Notes under the pieces: generated by a model | The model's input: only the letters and a program-made list of their open reading frames with translations | Told to the model about the DNA's origin: nothing | The model's database searches: none | NCBI GenBank assembly: GCA_028275825.1 | Contig: JAPWTX010000003.1 | Span: forward strand, 1-64,000 | Source: Ignisphaera sp. | GTDB lineage: Archaea; Thermoproteota; Thermoprotei_A; Sulfolobales; Ignisphaeraceae | Direction: 5' to 3' | DNA: 64,000 nt | Position numbers and translations under genes: made by a program | In this document: piece by piece, positions 26,742-36,583 of the stretch | Numbering within the stretch: the stretch's first letter is position 1 | Layout: each line of letters begins with the position of its first letter

Positions 26742-29700
26742 TTGACGCTGGGAATAAAATTGCTGAAGTTAATGTACAGAGCGCTTCAGAGTGGTTGTAG
26801 GAATTTACATAGTGAAGCCGGGACTATAGATGTTTGTGGTGCTGAGGATGCTAATGATTCTAATAAATTGAGGGAGCTATATAGGGTATTAAAGCAAGAG
26901 ATCGAATTCTTTAAGCAGTTCTTTAAGCAGTGCACAGGTTACGAAATGTGGTCTCTTCAAGAGTATTGGAGCAAGAGGCTCCTTTCTGGAGAGTCCTTTG
27001 CTCTTATAGCTCCCACGGGTGTTGGTAAAACAACGCTTTTAGCAGTTTATGCACTTTACAAAGCTCTTGTTTATAGCAATAAGATTTACATAATTACACC
27101 TACTAGAGAAATAGCTAAGCAGATATACACTAAGTTAGTTGATTATGTGGAGAAGGTAAAGAATTTGGGATATGCAAATGGTAGTGAGGTAAGGATTTTG
27201 TATTATGATTCATCATCAAAAAACATAACTTTGATAAAGTCTGATATTGCCAATGATAACTTTAGTATATTAATAACTTCAGCAGCATTTTTATCGAGGA
27301 ATCGAGATCTGATAGCAGATAAGAAAGTAGATGTAGTTATAGCAGACGACCTAGATTCTATACTTAGAAATTCGAGGAATGTTGAGAGGATCTTGCATTT
27401 GATGGGATTTGATGATGAATTAATAGAGGTAGGACTAAAACTTGTAAAATCTAGACAAAGCCTTTTAGTAGCAAAATTCTCACAGAATGCTGTAAATGAA
27501 TTGCAAAAACATGTTATGGAGCTAGAGGCTTTTGTGCGAAGCAAGCTATCCCAGATCAACACACAACTCATTGTAGCCTCTGCTACAGGAAGATTAAAGG
27601 GGCTTAAAGCACTTCTACTCAAAGAGTTGCTAGGATTCGATGCCGGGGCAGTCTTTGAATATCTAAGAAATGTGGATGACTTTTATAGTGGTATTGAAAG
27701 TCTTGATACGATTATCAACATCGTTAAAGAAGTTGGTAGTGGCATCATTTTTGTATCAGCTCTATACAAAGATTATTTAAATCAACTAGAGGAGTTACTT
27801 AAGAGGAATGGAATAAGATACGCTATAGTTAAAAGTGGTAGTAGAGCTGTTGATAAGTTTAGAAGAGGAGAAATAGATGTATTAATAGGAACTGCATCAT
27901 ATTATGGAATACTTGTCAGAGGGCTTGATGAGCCTCAGAGAGTAAGGTTTGCAGCATTTCTTGGAGCACCAAATATAGCCAAGAAACTTGACGACTCTTT
28001 AAACAACATAAGAACAATGTTTACTGTATTAAAAGCGTTGAGGGGTATGGGGTGTAATGTAGATGAAGAGATGAAAAACGTAATCGAGGTTATACAGGGT
28101 AGCACACCTGCAATGCTGATATTATATTCAAAGGCCTTGAAAGGTTTAGTTGAGCCTCCTAGCAATTTATCTAAATATCTAGAGAATCTGAAGAAGGCTA
28201 AGAATAGGGTTATTGAAGAAATCCAGCAACTGCTTAGTGGAAGAGAGTATATTGTGATAGAAAACTATGGTGTCATTGTCAAGACTCCAAGTGGTGTCTA
28301 CCTAGTTAAACCAGATCCCTATACATACGTTCAGGCGAGTGGCAGAACCTCTAGAATGTTTAGAGGAGGTAAAACACATGGTATATCAATTGTATTTGAA
28401 AGATATAAAGAACTTTTAGAGATACTGGGAATGAGATTGAGAAGACTGGTGGCATTCTCAGGCTTTAGGGAACTCAAAGAGGATCTACTTAAGGAGGCAA
28501 TTAGAAAGGTGCTTGAAAGCAGGACCTCTTCGAATAGCCGAAGAGAGCCAATAATTGAAAACATAAAACCAGTACTCTTAGTAGTAGAATCACCAACTAA
28601 AGCTAAGACCATAGCATCTATGTTTGGGAAACCAGCCAGAAGGGTTTTTGGGGATATAGTAGTTTATGAAACTGTTATTCCCTTGGAAGACAGGATATTT
28701 GTAGGAATAATAACAGCTACCAGGGGGCATATAACAGATCTTGTTGCAGATGTGGGTTTCCATGGAGTAGAGGTTAATGGTAGTAATTATAAAGTAATGT
28801 ACGACTTCATTACAAAGTGTAGAGATTGTGGTGCTCAGCATGTAGGTGTATATGAATCTTGTCCATACTGTGGCTCTATAAATGTATACACATCGGCAGT
28901 AGTATGCCATGTATTGCAAAAATTGGCTTCAGAAGTGAGTGCGGTGTTTGTAGCAACGGATCCTGATACTGAGGGTGAGAAAATAGCATTTGATGTATAC
29001 AACATGTTATTTGATTATAATAAAAACATATATAGAATAGAATTTAGAGAGGTTACAAAAACAGCAATTCTTGAGGCTATTAAGAATCCTAGGAACATAG
29101 ACCTGAACAAGGCTTTGGCTCAGATTGTCAGAAGAGTTGCTGATAGGTGGATAGGCTTTGAACTGAGTATGTACTTGCAAAACGCTTTTAACAAACCATG
29201 GCTTGGCGCAGGTAGGGTGCAGTCACCAGTTTTGCTATGGGCAGTCAATAGATATAAAGATTATAGGTCTAGGTATGGCTATGCAATTGTAGCCATGTGG
29301 AATGGATACAGATTTCAGATGTTTTTAGGGCGTATTGATAAGGCTAAAGCTGAGGAAGTAAGTAAGAAGATGATGGAAGAAGGGGCTAGAGTAGTTGAGG
29401 TCAAATATGAAGAAAAAACAGTGAATCCCTTACCTCCCTTCACAACAGACACACTTATCTCTGAAGCCAACACGCTTTATGGCTATACAGCTTCTAAAGT
29501 AATGTTCATTGCACAAAATCTTTTTGAACTAGGTTTAATAACGTATCATAGAACAGACTCTACAAGAGTTTCAGCAGTAGGCATGGCTATAGCTAGGGAA
29601 GCTCTGGAGAAGCTAGGGTTACTTAAAATGCACCATCCAAGGACTTGGGGAAATGATGAAAGGTCTGAAGGAGCTCACGAAGCTATAAGGCCTACAGCCC

Positions 29701-30422
29701 CATTGCGAACTGAAGAAGTTGTTGAGGCCATAATTAAGGGTGACATAGGTGTTTTGACAAGGATTTCAAGTGATCATGTAAAGCTGTATGACCTTATATA
29801 CAGAAGGTTTTTAGCGAGTCAAATGAGTCCTGCGAAAATAGTTTATGTCAATGCATTGCTGGAGGTCGGAGGCTATAGGTTTGCAGTATCGCTGCCAGTA
29901 GAGGTGATTGAGCCAGGGTTTACAGCAGTTTATCAATTGAAGCTTTATCCCCAGTTTAAGGGTCTTAGCCCAGGACTTGTTGTAAAATTTGATGATGTTA
30001 AGATAGTTCAAGCATCTGAAGTAAGGCTTTATAGAGTTGCTGACTTAGTTGCACTGATGAAGAGTCATGGTATTGGCAGGCCAAGCACCTATGCAAAAGC
30101 TATAGACAATAATTTGAGGCATGGCTATGTAATTCTGAGTAAAAGAAGAAAGGTTGTCATACCCACAAAGTTGGGATGCGAGGTTGCAGAAGTAATAGAA
30201 AGAAACTTCATGGATATTGTTGGAGTCGATATTTCAAGGAAATTAGAACAGCTAATGGATGACGTTGAAAAAGGCTATACTGAGGCAATACGAGCACTAG
30301 ATAATATTAGAGCTGTTGTTGAGACTGTGTGGAGTAGAGAACTTGTTTCACCCACTCGCAGCATTGACATGAACATTAGTGGTAATAATAGTACAGCAAA
30401 TGAAGTGCTTGGGGCATTTTGA
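26742..30422 (+). CDS. rgy: Reverse gyrase
   Basis: Introduces positive supercoils with ATP; the hallmark enzyme of hyperthermophiles. The 1226-residue protein has an N-terminal helicase-like module with Walker A (APTGVGKTT, about 90-98) and a DEAD-type 'VVIADDLDSIL' near 200, then the second RecA-like domain. The C-terminal topoisomerase IA module has a Toprim ('VVESPTKAKTIASMFGK'), an internal zinc finger (CRDCG...CPYCG, from about Cys693) and the catalytic tyrosine in 'ITYHRTDSTR' (about Tyr935). The usual N-terminal zinc finger is reduced to scattered cysteines (Cys19, Cys32), so it appears lost. The start is uncertain: TTG at 26742 or ATG at 26772. Confidence 0.97.
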   Translation: MTLGIKLLKLMYRALQSGCRNLHSEAGTIDVCGAEDANDSNKLRELYRVLKQEIEFFKQFFKQCTGYEMWSLQEYWSKRLLSGESFALIAPTGVGKTTLLAVYALYKALVYSNKIYIITPTREIAKQIYTKLVDYVEKVKNLGYANGSEVRILYYDSSSKNITLIKSDIANDNFSILITSAAFLSRNRDLIADKKVDVVIADDLDSILRNSRNVERILHLMGFDDELIEVGLKLVKSRQSLLVAKFSQNAVNELQKHVMELEAFVRSKLSQINTQLIVASATGRLKGLKALLLKELLGFDAGAVFEYLRNVDDFYSGIESLDTIINIVKEVGSGIIFVSALYKDYLNQLEELLKRNGIRYAIVKSGSRAVDKFRRGEIDVLIGTASYYGILVRGLDEPQRVRFAAFLGAPNIAKKLDDSLNNIRTMFTVLKALRGMGCNVDEEMKNVIEVIQGSTPAMLILYSKALKGLVEPPSNLSKYLENLKKAKNRVIEEIQQLLSGREYIVIENYGVIVKTPSGVYLVKPDPYTYVQASGRTSRMFRGGKTHGISIVFERYKELLEILGMRLRRLVAFSGFRELKEDLLKEAIRKVLESRTSSNSRREPIIENIKPVLLVVESPTKAKTIASMFGKPARRVFGDIVVYETVIPLEDRIFVGIITATRGHITDLVADVGFHGVEVNGSNYKVMYDFITKCRDCGAQHVGVYESCPYCGSINVYTSAVVCHVLQKLASEVSAVFVATDPDTEGEKIAFDVYNMLFDYNKNIYRIEFREVTKTAILEAIKNPRNIDLNKALAQIVRRVADRWIGFELSMYLQNAFNKPWLGAGRVQSPVLLWAVNRYKDYRSRYGYAIVAMWNGYRFQMFLGRIDKAKAEEVSKKMMEEGARVVEVKYEEKTVNPLPPFTTDTLISEANTLYGYTASKVMFIAQNLFELGLITYHRTDSTRVSAVGMAIAREALEKLGLLKMHHPRTWGNDERSEGAHEAIRPTAPLRTEEVVEAIIKGDIGVLTRISSDHVKLYDLIYRRFLASQMSPAKIVYVNALLEVGGYRFAVSLPVEVIEPGFTAVYQLKLYPQFKGLSPGLVVKFDDVKIVQASEVRLYRVADLVALMKSHGIGRPSTYAKAIDNNLRHGYVILSKRRKVVIPTKLGCEVAEVIERNFMDIVGVDISRKLEQLMDDVEKGYTEAIRALDNIRAVVETVWSRELVSPTRSIDMNISGNNSTANEVLGAF

Positions 30423-30435
30423 TTTAATGATAATG

Positions 30436-31626
30436 CTAAACAGAATTAATTAAGGATTTAGTGATATTAGCGACTCTACTTTTATTACTCTTTGCAATAC
30501 TGAACTTATGCCTAGCAAGATACTTATTAATGGTGCTTTCTGCAGCCCTTCTCCTAGCTTGATGCTCCTTCAAAAATTGAGCAACTCTTTTCGCCAGCTC
30601 AGCTTTGCATTCGCCACAGAGAAGAGCTCCTGATCTGCATAAGTGATATCTTTCTTCAAGCCTCTTATCATCATCTTCAAATAGCATTTCGAACATTTTA
30701 AAGACAGGGCAGGTATCAGGATTGCCACCAAGTTTTTTCTGAAGCTCTGCTGTTGGCTGCCCCCCCGTGAACGCCTTCATGATTTTCTGCATAGCCAATT
30801 CTGGGGGGTCTGTTGTGTATATTGCTGTTTCTGGCTTAGATGAAGACATTTTACCTCCTAGGCCAAGGCCTGGTAGCAACTTGTTGTGTATCTGTGTGGG
30901 CTTTGGATAGCCTAGTGAAGGTGCTATATCTCTAGCTATTCTCCAGTAGGGATCCTGATCTATACCAGCAGGTATCAGAACCTCAACTCTTTCACCGTAT
31001 ATATCTGATGGTAGAAATGCTACAGATATTTGTAAAACTGGGTAGAATATCATACCGATATTCGTTGAATCTGTAAAGCCAAATGCAGCTCTCTGAATAG
31101 AGAACGTAATTTTCTTGGCCACCTTGACTGCTATTGGATAGAGAAATGGGATATCTTCTGAATCTATAATAACATGGGTCTTTGCGGGATCAAGTCCAAG
31201 CGCCGCTAAGTCAAGGATATTTTCATATGCAAGTCTGTTGTAGTCTTCCAGGGATCCACCCTCACCATGCCAAAACTTCTCATCATCAGTCATCTGAAAG
31301 AAAATCTCTAAACCCATTTTATCCTGAAGCCATTTCGTGAATATCCATGGCAATATATGGCCTAAGTGTGTATGACCTGAAGGACCCCTACCGGTATAGA
31401 GAGCACACTTAACACCCATTTTATACGCTTCCAAGAACCTATCAAAGTCTCTATGAGAGTAAAAGACGCGACGCCTAATCATTAAATGAAGTTCTCCCGT
31501 AATACTTTTTAATAACTCCACCTCCCTTTCCGTTAAGGGCTTAGAACCAAATATCTTTATGAGTTTGTCGTAATCTACAAATGCCTCTGCTTCCCACGGG
31601 GTTACATAAACCTCTTCAAATCCCAC
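30436..31626 (-). CDS. trpS: Tryptophanyl-tRNA synthetase (archaeal/eukaryal type)
   Basis: Charges tRNA(Trp). The 396-residue class I enzyme has the HIGH variant in 'GRGPSGHTHLGHILPWIFTKWLQ' and KMSKS as 'GGKMSSSKPE', with the archaeal TrpRS N-terminal segment ('VTPWEAEAFVDYDKLIKIFG'). The start is GTG at 31626. It converges on the reverse gyrase gene with 13 bp between stops and may be co-transcribed with the LysE-type gene upstream. Confidence 0.96.
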   Translation of the reverse strand: MGFEEVYVTPWEAEAFVDYDKLIKIFGSKPLTEREVELLKSITGELHLMIRRRVFYSHRDFDRFLEAYKMGVKCALYTGRGPSGHTHLGHILPWIFTKWLQDKMGLEIFFQMTDDEKFWHGEGGSLEDYNRLAYENILDLAALGLDPAKTHVIIDSEDIPFLYPIAVKVAKKITFSIQRAAFGFTDSTNIGMIFYPVLQISVAFLPSDIYGERVEVLIPAGIDQDPYWRIARDIAPSLGYPKPTQIHNKLLPGLGLGGKMSSSKPETAIYTTDPPELAMQKIMKAFTGGQPTAELQKKLGGNPDTCPVFKMFEMLFEDDDKRLEERYHLCRSGALLCGECKAELAKRVAQFLKEHQARRRAAESTINKYLARHKFSIAKSNKSRVANITKSLINSV

Positions 31627-31663
31627 AAACGTTGATCACCAATGGATACAAGGGTCTTTTGAA

Positions 31664-32305
31664 TTATGGTAATATGGAGAAGCCTAAAAAGTTTTTCAGT
31701 AAGATATTTGCTGCAAAGAGCATCATAAGAACACCGAAGAGAGCCATGAGAATTCTGTAACCGGTTTCGCTAAGCAGCCTTGTTCCATGCTTAGATGCCT
31801 CAGCTACTAGGGAAAGCCATGCAAAGTCCATCCACACATGCACAGGGTATATAATAGCGATTGTGGCTATACCTACTTCAAAAATTCGTGATATGAGTGA
31901 CATACCTATGCTTAACCACCACATAAGGAAAAATACATTGAAAGCAGTAAAGGTAAACCCTATAACAATTGGGTTTCTAGAAATTTTACTAGTGTTCTTA
32001 TAATCATTCATTTGAATACCTTTGAGAGCATCGTGAAGCAACATGTAGGCAAAGTAAAGGATTATGGCAACACCTGCATATAGTATGAAGATGTTGAAAC
32101 TCTCTAAAAACATTTTCATAGAATTAAATGCCACTGTAAGCATTACCACATATGGTAATTCAAATAGCATATGTCCAAGTGCTACAAGTATGCCACTCCT
32201 CCAACCACCTCTAGTCCCCAAAGTCATGGTTGCAACAGTTAGAGGACCTGGGCTCAGAGCTCCAGATGGAGTGATCATAAGTGTTTGCAAGGCTAATGAA
32301 ATCAC
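31664..32305 (-). CDS. LysE-family exporter
   Basis: A 213-residue membrane protein with six predicted helices and the LysE/RhtB start 'PSGALSPGPLTVATMTLGTRGGWRSGILVALGHMLFELPYV', matching the family's P-G-P and G-x-R-x-G motifs. Relatives export amino acids or other small molecules; the substrate is not evident. The GTG start lies 15 bp after the stop of the upstream gene, suggesting an operon with it and perhaps with trpS. Confidence 0.85.
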   Translation of the reverse strand: MISLALQTLMITPSGALSPGPLTVATMTLGTRGGWRSGILVALGHMLFELPYVVMLTVAFNSMKMFLESFNIFILYAGVAIILYFAYMLLHDALKGIQMNDYKNTSKISRNPIVIGFTFTAFNVFFLMWWLSIGMSLISRIFEVGIATIAIIYPVHVWMDFAWLSLVAEASKHGTRLLSETGYRILMALFGVLMMLFAANILLKNFLGFSILP

Positions 32306-32320
32306 TGTGTCTAAGGATCC

Positions 32321-32695
32321 TCACCTACTTATATCGATCCATTGGAAAGAGGCTACATCGTGAATAAATTGCGTTATTATGTCTAGAACATGGTGCAAAC
32401 ACTCTTCATCACTTTCAAGACCTTTTTCACTGCAAAGCCCTTTAATGATGTTCCATCCACTTGCATCTTCTGTGAGTACAGTTACACACCCATTACTAAA
32501 TCTTCTACTAGGTGTTTTATATAGCGCAATGTATGCTCTGAGATTATTTAGCAGATCAAGAAGCCGTATCATTCTGTACTTAGCAGTGCATACATCAAGA
32601 CCATAAAGGTTGTAAAACGACATTCTTTCAACAGCGTCTAGCTCAACAGCTACCCTAATACCGTCTTCTGTTTTAAATACCCCTCTATCCTTCAA
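32321..32695 (-). CDS. Hypothetical protein
   Basis: A 124-residue protein with a TTG start that I do not recognise. It is mixed alpha/beta, with several cysteines ('LDVCTAKYRMIRLLDLLNNLRAY', 'SEKGLESDEECLHHVLDIITQ') and no membrane segment. It is the first gene of a likely minus-strand operon with the LysE-type exporter. Coding character looks real from the clean spacing to its neighbour, but no function can be proposed. Confidence 0.6.
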   Translation of the reverse strand: MKDRGVFKTEDGIRVAVELDAVERMSFYNLYGLDVCTAKYRMIRLLDLLNNLRAYIALYKTPSRRFSNGCVTVLTEDASGWNIIKGLCSEKGLESDEECLHHVLDIITQFIHDVASFQWIDISR

Positions 32696-32865
32696 GGGTA
32701 TAGCACCTAGTTAAGAGAGCTAGACAATTGTGAGCCTTGTCTCTATAATTATAATACTTGGGGATCGCAATCAACATAATAAGCTTTTTTGAGTTTGGAA
32801 TCCTCTATCACTCTATAGTGCTGGTCACAGGGTATATTCATTTAATAGGAAAAGCATACCTCTGC

Positions 32866-33278
32866 ATGAAGATCTTTCGAAATTTTTGTTGACTAGAAGG
32901 AGCATTAGGGGCGGTTTAAGACTGATTCAATCCCCATGGATGTGATAAAAAGTTTTGAATGTAGCTAGATGTGCTCCTAGTGCAGGGAATAGACAACCAT
33001 GGATATTTATTGTTGTTACAGATCCTAAAATGAAGAAGAGACATGCTAAAATACATATGGATGTATCCTGTGGAACCACGAGTATAGCAATTGCATGTGA
33101 TGAAAATACCTCGCTTAGAAACGTTGAGGAAATACAGAAAATTCTTAACTTGCCACCTAACTGTATATCCATAAGCTCTGCTTACATTGGGATACCACAG
33201 AATTACCTAACACCTAAGTCTAGGAAGGAGCTCAGAGAAATAGTCTTTTTGAATCTCTATGGCAATCCACTGCCATGA
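32866..33278 (+). pseudogene. Nitroreductase-family pseudogene
   Basis: Pieces of a nitroreductase are spread over three frames. 'LLTRRSIR' (from 32886) shifts into 'RFKTDSIPMDVIKS' (about 32911-32952), then into an open frame from 32955 with 'NVARCAPSAGNRQPWIFIVVTDP', the family's FMN-binding segment. After 'KMKKRHAKIHMDVS' the frame jumps to 'VEEIQKILNLPPNCISISSAYIGIP', which in intact members follows much later, so internal parts are deleted. The remaining 107-codon open frame is far below the usual 180-200 residues. Its end overlaps the parA gene by 22 bp. Confidence 0.85.
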
Positions 33279-34159
33279 ACCTTTTCTGATATTTCGATTC
33301 TTTTTTCAACCTCGATTGTCAAGGGCTCTACGAAGTTTAATATCTGTGAAGAGTACCTTGTTTTCCCCCTCAGAACTCTTATGAGCCTCACATTTTCACT
33401 GGGATCAAATGGCAAAGCCCTGATGTCAGCAAGCTTAGGATGGGCATAGAAAACACTTTCAAAAACAGGTGATTTGAGGGATTCTTCTAGCTCCCATTTC
33501 ATGCCATAGGTCATGTATGCCTCCTCAACAACTCTTCTAGCCCGTCTTCTATAGATCTCTATATTTGCTTTCTCAACAGTTCTAAACCTTGTTAAAACAG
33601 CTCCAATAAAGGGGGGTTTTTCATTTGGTGGCAATCCCCTAACATCTCTTATCAAAAAGTAGAGTGCGGTTAAAGCAAAGCTGGTCTTAGTCACGGGGGT
33701 CACCAAGGCATCAGCCATCTTTATCAAAGGCCCTATCAAGCCATACATCTGTGGCGGCAAATCCAAAATAACATATTCAAACTCTGACAGTTTTCCATCG
33801 ATTTCTTTTCGCAGTGAGTATACTCTTTCTGCAGGTACAACTAAGTACTTTGCTAAACCTATGTACTCGGGCTTTGAGGGAACTACAGCTAGGTTCTCAG
33901 TAGCTTTATAGATAATGGGCTCACCTGAGCCAACAATCCATTCAAGAGAAAACACCCTTTGTTGGGCTCTAGCATAACCAAGAATCTTTTCAAAACTAGT
34001 TGGAGGAATAAAAACCTCTGTGATATTAGACTGAGGATCAGCATCAATAATCAAAACCTTTCTGCCAAACCTTTCAGAAAGAGTTGCAGCAATAACGCTT
34101 GCTAAAGTTGTCTTGCCAACACCCCCCTTATAATTAGCTATTGCAATAATTTTAGTCAC
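33257..34159 (-). CDS. ParA/Soj-family ATPase
   Basis: Walker-type ATPase of the partition family, 300 residues. The deviant Walker A 'NYKGGVGKTTLASVIAATL' with its signature lysine, 'VLIIDADPQSNITE' and 'YVILDLPPQMYGLIGPLIKMADALVTPV' are all present. No ParB-like partner is adjacent. The gene reads away from a 377-bp very AT-rich spacer that may hold its control or partition site. Chromosomal or plasmid-derived partition and positioning of a surface complex are all possible. Confidence 0.88.
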   Translation of the reverse strand: MTKIIAIANYKGGVGKTTLASVIAATLSERFGRKVLIIDADPQSNITEVFIPPTSFEKILGYARAQQRVFSLEWIVGSGEPIIYKATENLAVVPSKPEYIGLAKYLVVPAERVYSLRKEIDGKLSEFEYVILDLPPQMYGLIGPLIKMADALVTPVTKTSFALTALYFLIRDVRGLPPNEKPPFIGAVLTRFRTVEKANIEIYRRRARRVVEEAYMTYGMKWELEESLKSPVFESVFYAHPKLADIRALPFDPSENVRLIRVLRGKTRYSSQILNFVEPLTIEVEKRIEISEKVHGSGLP

Positions 34160-34536
34160 AGAACTTCACTTATTAAAACTTTCTCTTAAAAGATTATTAA
34201 ATTTTCATGAAATTGTTCAACAGATTAAAAATCAATAATAACTTTAATCGACATCAAACTATATCAAGGAATACAATAAGTTTCATAACTACACATATTT
34301 TCTTCACAATAGTAGAACGGTGCATCTTAATTCAATTAATTATTAAACATAACTATAGTTCACTTTAGAAAGTATTGCTCAAATTCTCTTTATTCAGATA
34401 TTGACAAAAACGATAATCTATCTAAGAAAAATAATGCGAACTACCCAAAATACGTACAGTAATATTCGATTATATACTTCGATGTAAGCTTATTAGAGCC
34501 TCCAAGGCTTCTAGTAGCTATAGTTATGGTGATTTC
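34160..34536. other. Very AT-rich spacer between parA and the ECF transporter
   Basis: A spacer of 377 bp between divergent genes with no plausible reading frame. It is clearly more AT-rich than its surroundings, with repeated TTAAT/AATTAATTATT motifs (for example 34330-34350). It must hold both promoters. I see no iterated repeat that would establish an origin or a parS site. Confidence 0.6.
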
Positions 34537-35307
34537 ATGAGGAGAACAAGTATTAGTGCACTTTTAAGAGTTGTATTGTACACCATAATAACATTTGTAG
34601 CTACAGTACTGCTTACAGTTGAAACTCCAGCTACTGGTGGATATTTCAACCTGGGCGAAGCTGCTATATATGTTATCGCTTACCTAGCACCACCATTGTT
34701 AACAGCAATTTCAAGTGGTCTTGGTCCTGCACTTGCTGACCTTGTTCTCGGTTATTGGTACTTTGCTCCTGCAACATTTCTTATAAAGTTTTGTGAAGGT
34801 CTTACTGTTTCTAAATTACTTGGGTTTCTGAGGGGTGGAAAAGGAAGAGGCTTGGCTACGGTAATTAGGGTGATAGCATTACTCCTAGGTCTTGGCCTAA
34901 CATATACTGTAATTAACTTATCTTTTGGCGGTGGGGCGTCATCAATAGAGTTCTCATGGACTCCCACTGCAATCTTAGGCATTGCCATACCTATACCACA
35001 TCTAAGAGTAGAGATATCATCCTATATTTGGATAGCTGTGGCAGTAGCTTTTATCACCATAGTGCTGCTCTATGTAGTTCTGCTCTGGGGCAAGCCCTAT
35101 GCAATTGCCATGGCTGTGGGAGGCATGATCATGGTCACAGGGTACTTTCTCTATGAATACTTTGTGTCAAACCCAATCATACTTCATAGGGATCCCATAG
35201 GCGCGATATTCGAGATACCTGTGAATATTGGGCAATTCGTAGCAGGAGTGGTCTTAGCATATCCTGTGGTGCAGTTTATTGAAAAAGCGCGTAGTTCTCG
35301 AAGTTAA
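34537..35307 (+). CDS. ECF transporter substrate-binding (S) component
   Basis: Integral membrane protein of 256 residues with about six helices. The segment 'GGYFNLGEAAIYVIAYLAPPLLTAISSGLGPALADLVLGYWYFAPATFLIKFCEGL' is the pattern of S components in the HMP/thiamine-type (COG4720-like) group, which capture a vitamin or precursor for energy-coupling factor transport. Its 3' end overlaps the ATPase gene by 29 bp and the T component follows, so a complete ECF transporter is encoded. The exact vitamin is not decidable here. Confidence 0.85.
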   Translation: MRRTSISALLRVVLYTIITFVATVLLTVETPATGGYFNLGEAAIYVIAYLAPPLLTAISSGLGPALADLVLGYWYFAPATFLIKFCEGLTVSKLLGFLRGGKGRGLATVIRVIALLLGLGLTYTVINLSFGGGASSIEFSWTPTAILGIAIPIPHLRVEISSYIWIAVAVAFITIVLLYVVLLWGKPYAIAMAVGGMIMVTGYFLYEYFVSNPIILHRDPIGAIFEIPVNIGQFVAGVVLAYPVVQFIEKARSSRS

Positions 35308-36577
35308 GAACCTAACGGTCTATGGAAACTCCAGAACTATTTTAAGAAATATCAGTTTTTCCCTTGAGGAAGGCGAAAGACTGCTTGTGGTTGGTAGATC
35401 AGGTAGCGGGAAAACAACATTACTAAGAAGCCTTGTTGGAATAGCTCAAGAGGTTTTTGGACTTACTGTTTCCGGTTCTATTCATGTGTATGGAGAGAGA
35501 GTTTCGAACAGTGCTAAGGCATCAAAGCACTTCTTCTATGTACCTCAAGAGCCCTGGTACTCCATAGCAGCGCCTTACCCCATACTAGAGCTAATTTTTG
35601 ATGATAGATGTAATGATTGTTTAGAATCTGTAGAGAGGTTTTCTAGAAAGCTTGGAATCCATGAAAAGCTTTACAAGGCATCTACAGACCTCAGTGCAGG
35701 AGAAGCACAACGTATAGCCCTTCTCCAGGCACTAATCTCAAAATACCATGTAGTTTTGATAGATGAAGTCACATCATACCTCGACCCTGAGGCTAAGAGA
35801 AGTGTTGTAGAAGCTGTAAAAGCTATTTCAGAGCAGGGCACAGCTGTAATTATTGTTGACCATGATATAGAGTTATGGCGTGGGAAAGTAGATAGGGTAC
35901 TACATATTGATAAAGGCGCCATCAGGCTTTACGATGATCCTGCAGGGACTCCAATAGCTTTAGATCTTGAGAAACTAAAATATGAGCTCAAGAATCTGAG
36001 GCAAATGATGAAGTACTCTGAGGGCGCTTCAGTACTTATAACGGAGAATGTATGGTTCAAGTACCCAGATTCCGACACCTATATACTGAAAGATGTTCAC
36101 ATGACTGTACATCAACATGAGATTACATGGATTAAAGGTAAATCTGGAAGGGGTAAGTCAACATTATTAAAAGTATTAGCAGGAGTGTTGAAACCTAGTA
36201 GGGGGCAGGTTAAGAGGTTCGTAAACGAGGTTCAGCTGGTTTCAGAAAATCCACTTCACTACATATCAAACCCTATTGTTGGAGAAGAGCTGCAATGGGA
36301 CAACAATATAGCAGCACTTGTGGAGTTAGATGATAAGCTAAATGTTTCCATAATGTTTTTAAGTAGTGGGGAAAGAAGGAGACTCGCAATTGCCTCAGCT
36401 TTTCAAAAGCAACCAAAGCTACTGCTCATAGATGAGCCTACAGTTGGTCTAGATCCTTGGAACGCCATAGCTATAACAAAGCTTTTATCAATGTTACAGA
36501 GCAAAGGTTCTGCAATTGTTGTTGCAAGTCATGGAGAGGAATTTCAATACATCGCTTCAAGGGTTGTGGAGGTGTAA
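35279..36577 (+). CDS. ECF transporter ATPase with two fused ABC domains
   Basis: Energising subunit: a 432-residue tandem ABC protein. Domain 1 has Walker A 'GRSGSGKTTLL', signature LSAGEAQR and 'VVLIDEVTSYLD'. Domain 2 has 'GKSGRGKSTLL' and LSSGERRR, then 'LLLIDEPTVGLDPW'. Fusion of EcfA1 and EcfA2 into one chain is common in archaea. The start is a TTG at 35279 inside the upstream gene. Six bases separate its stop from the T-component gene. Confidence 0.92.
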   Translation: MKKRVVLEVKNLTVYGNSRTILRNISFSLEEGERLLVVGRSGSGKTTLLRSLVGIAQEVFGLTVSGSIHVYGERVSNSAKASKHFFYVPQEPWYSIAAPYPILELIFDDRCNDCLESVERFSRKLGIHEKLYKASTDLSAGEAQRIALLQALISKYHVVLIDEVTSYLDPEAKRSVVEAVKAISEQGTAVIIVDHDIELWRGKVDRVLHIDKGAIRLYDDPAGTPIALDLEKLKYELKNLRQMMKYSEGASVLITENVWFKYPDSDTYILKDVHMTVHQHEITWIKGKSGRGKSTLLKVLAGVLKPSRGQVKRFVNEVQLVSENPLHYISNPIVGEELQWDNNIAALVELDDKLNVSIMFLSSGERRRLAIASAFQKQPKLLLIDEPTVGLDPWNAIAITKLLSMLQSKGSAIVVASHGEEFQYIASRVVEV

Positions 36578-36583
36578 ATGTGA

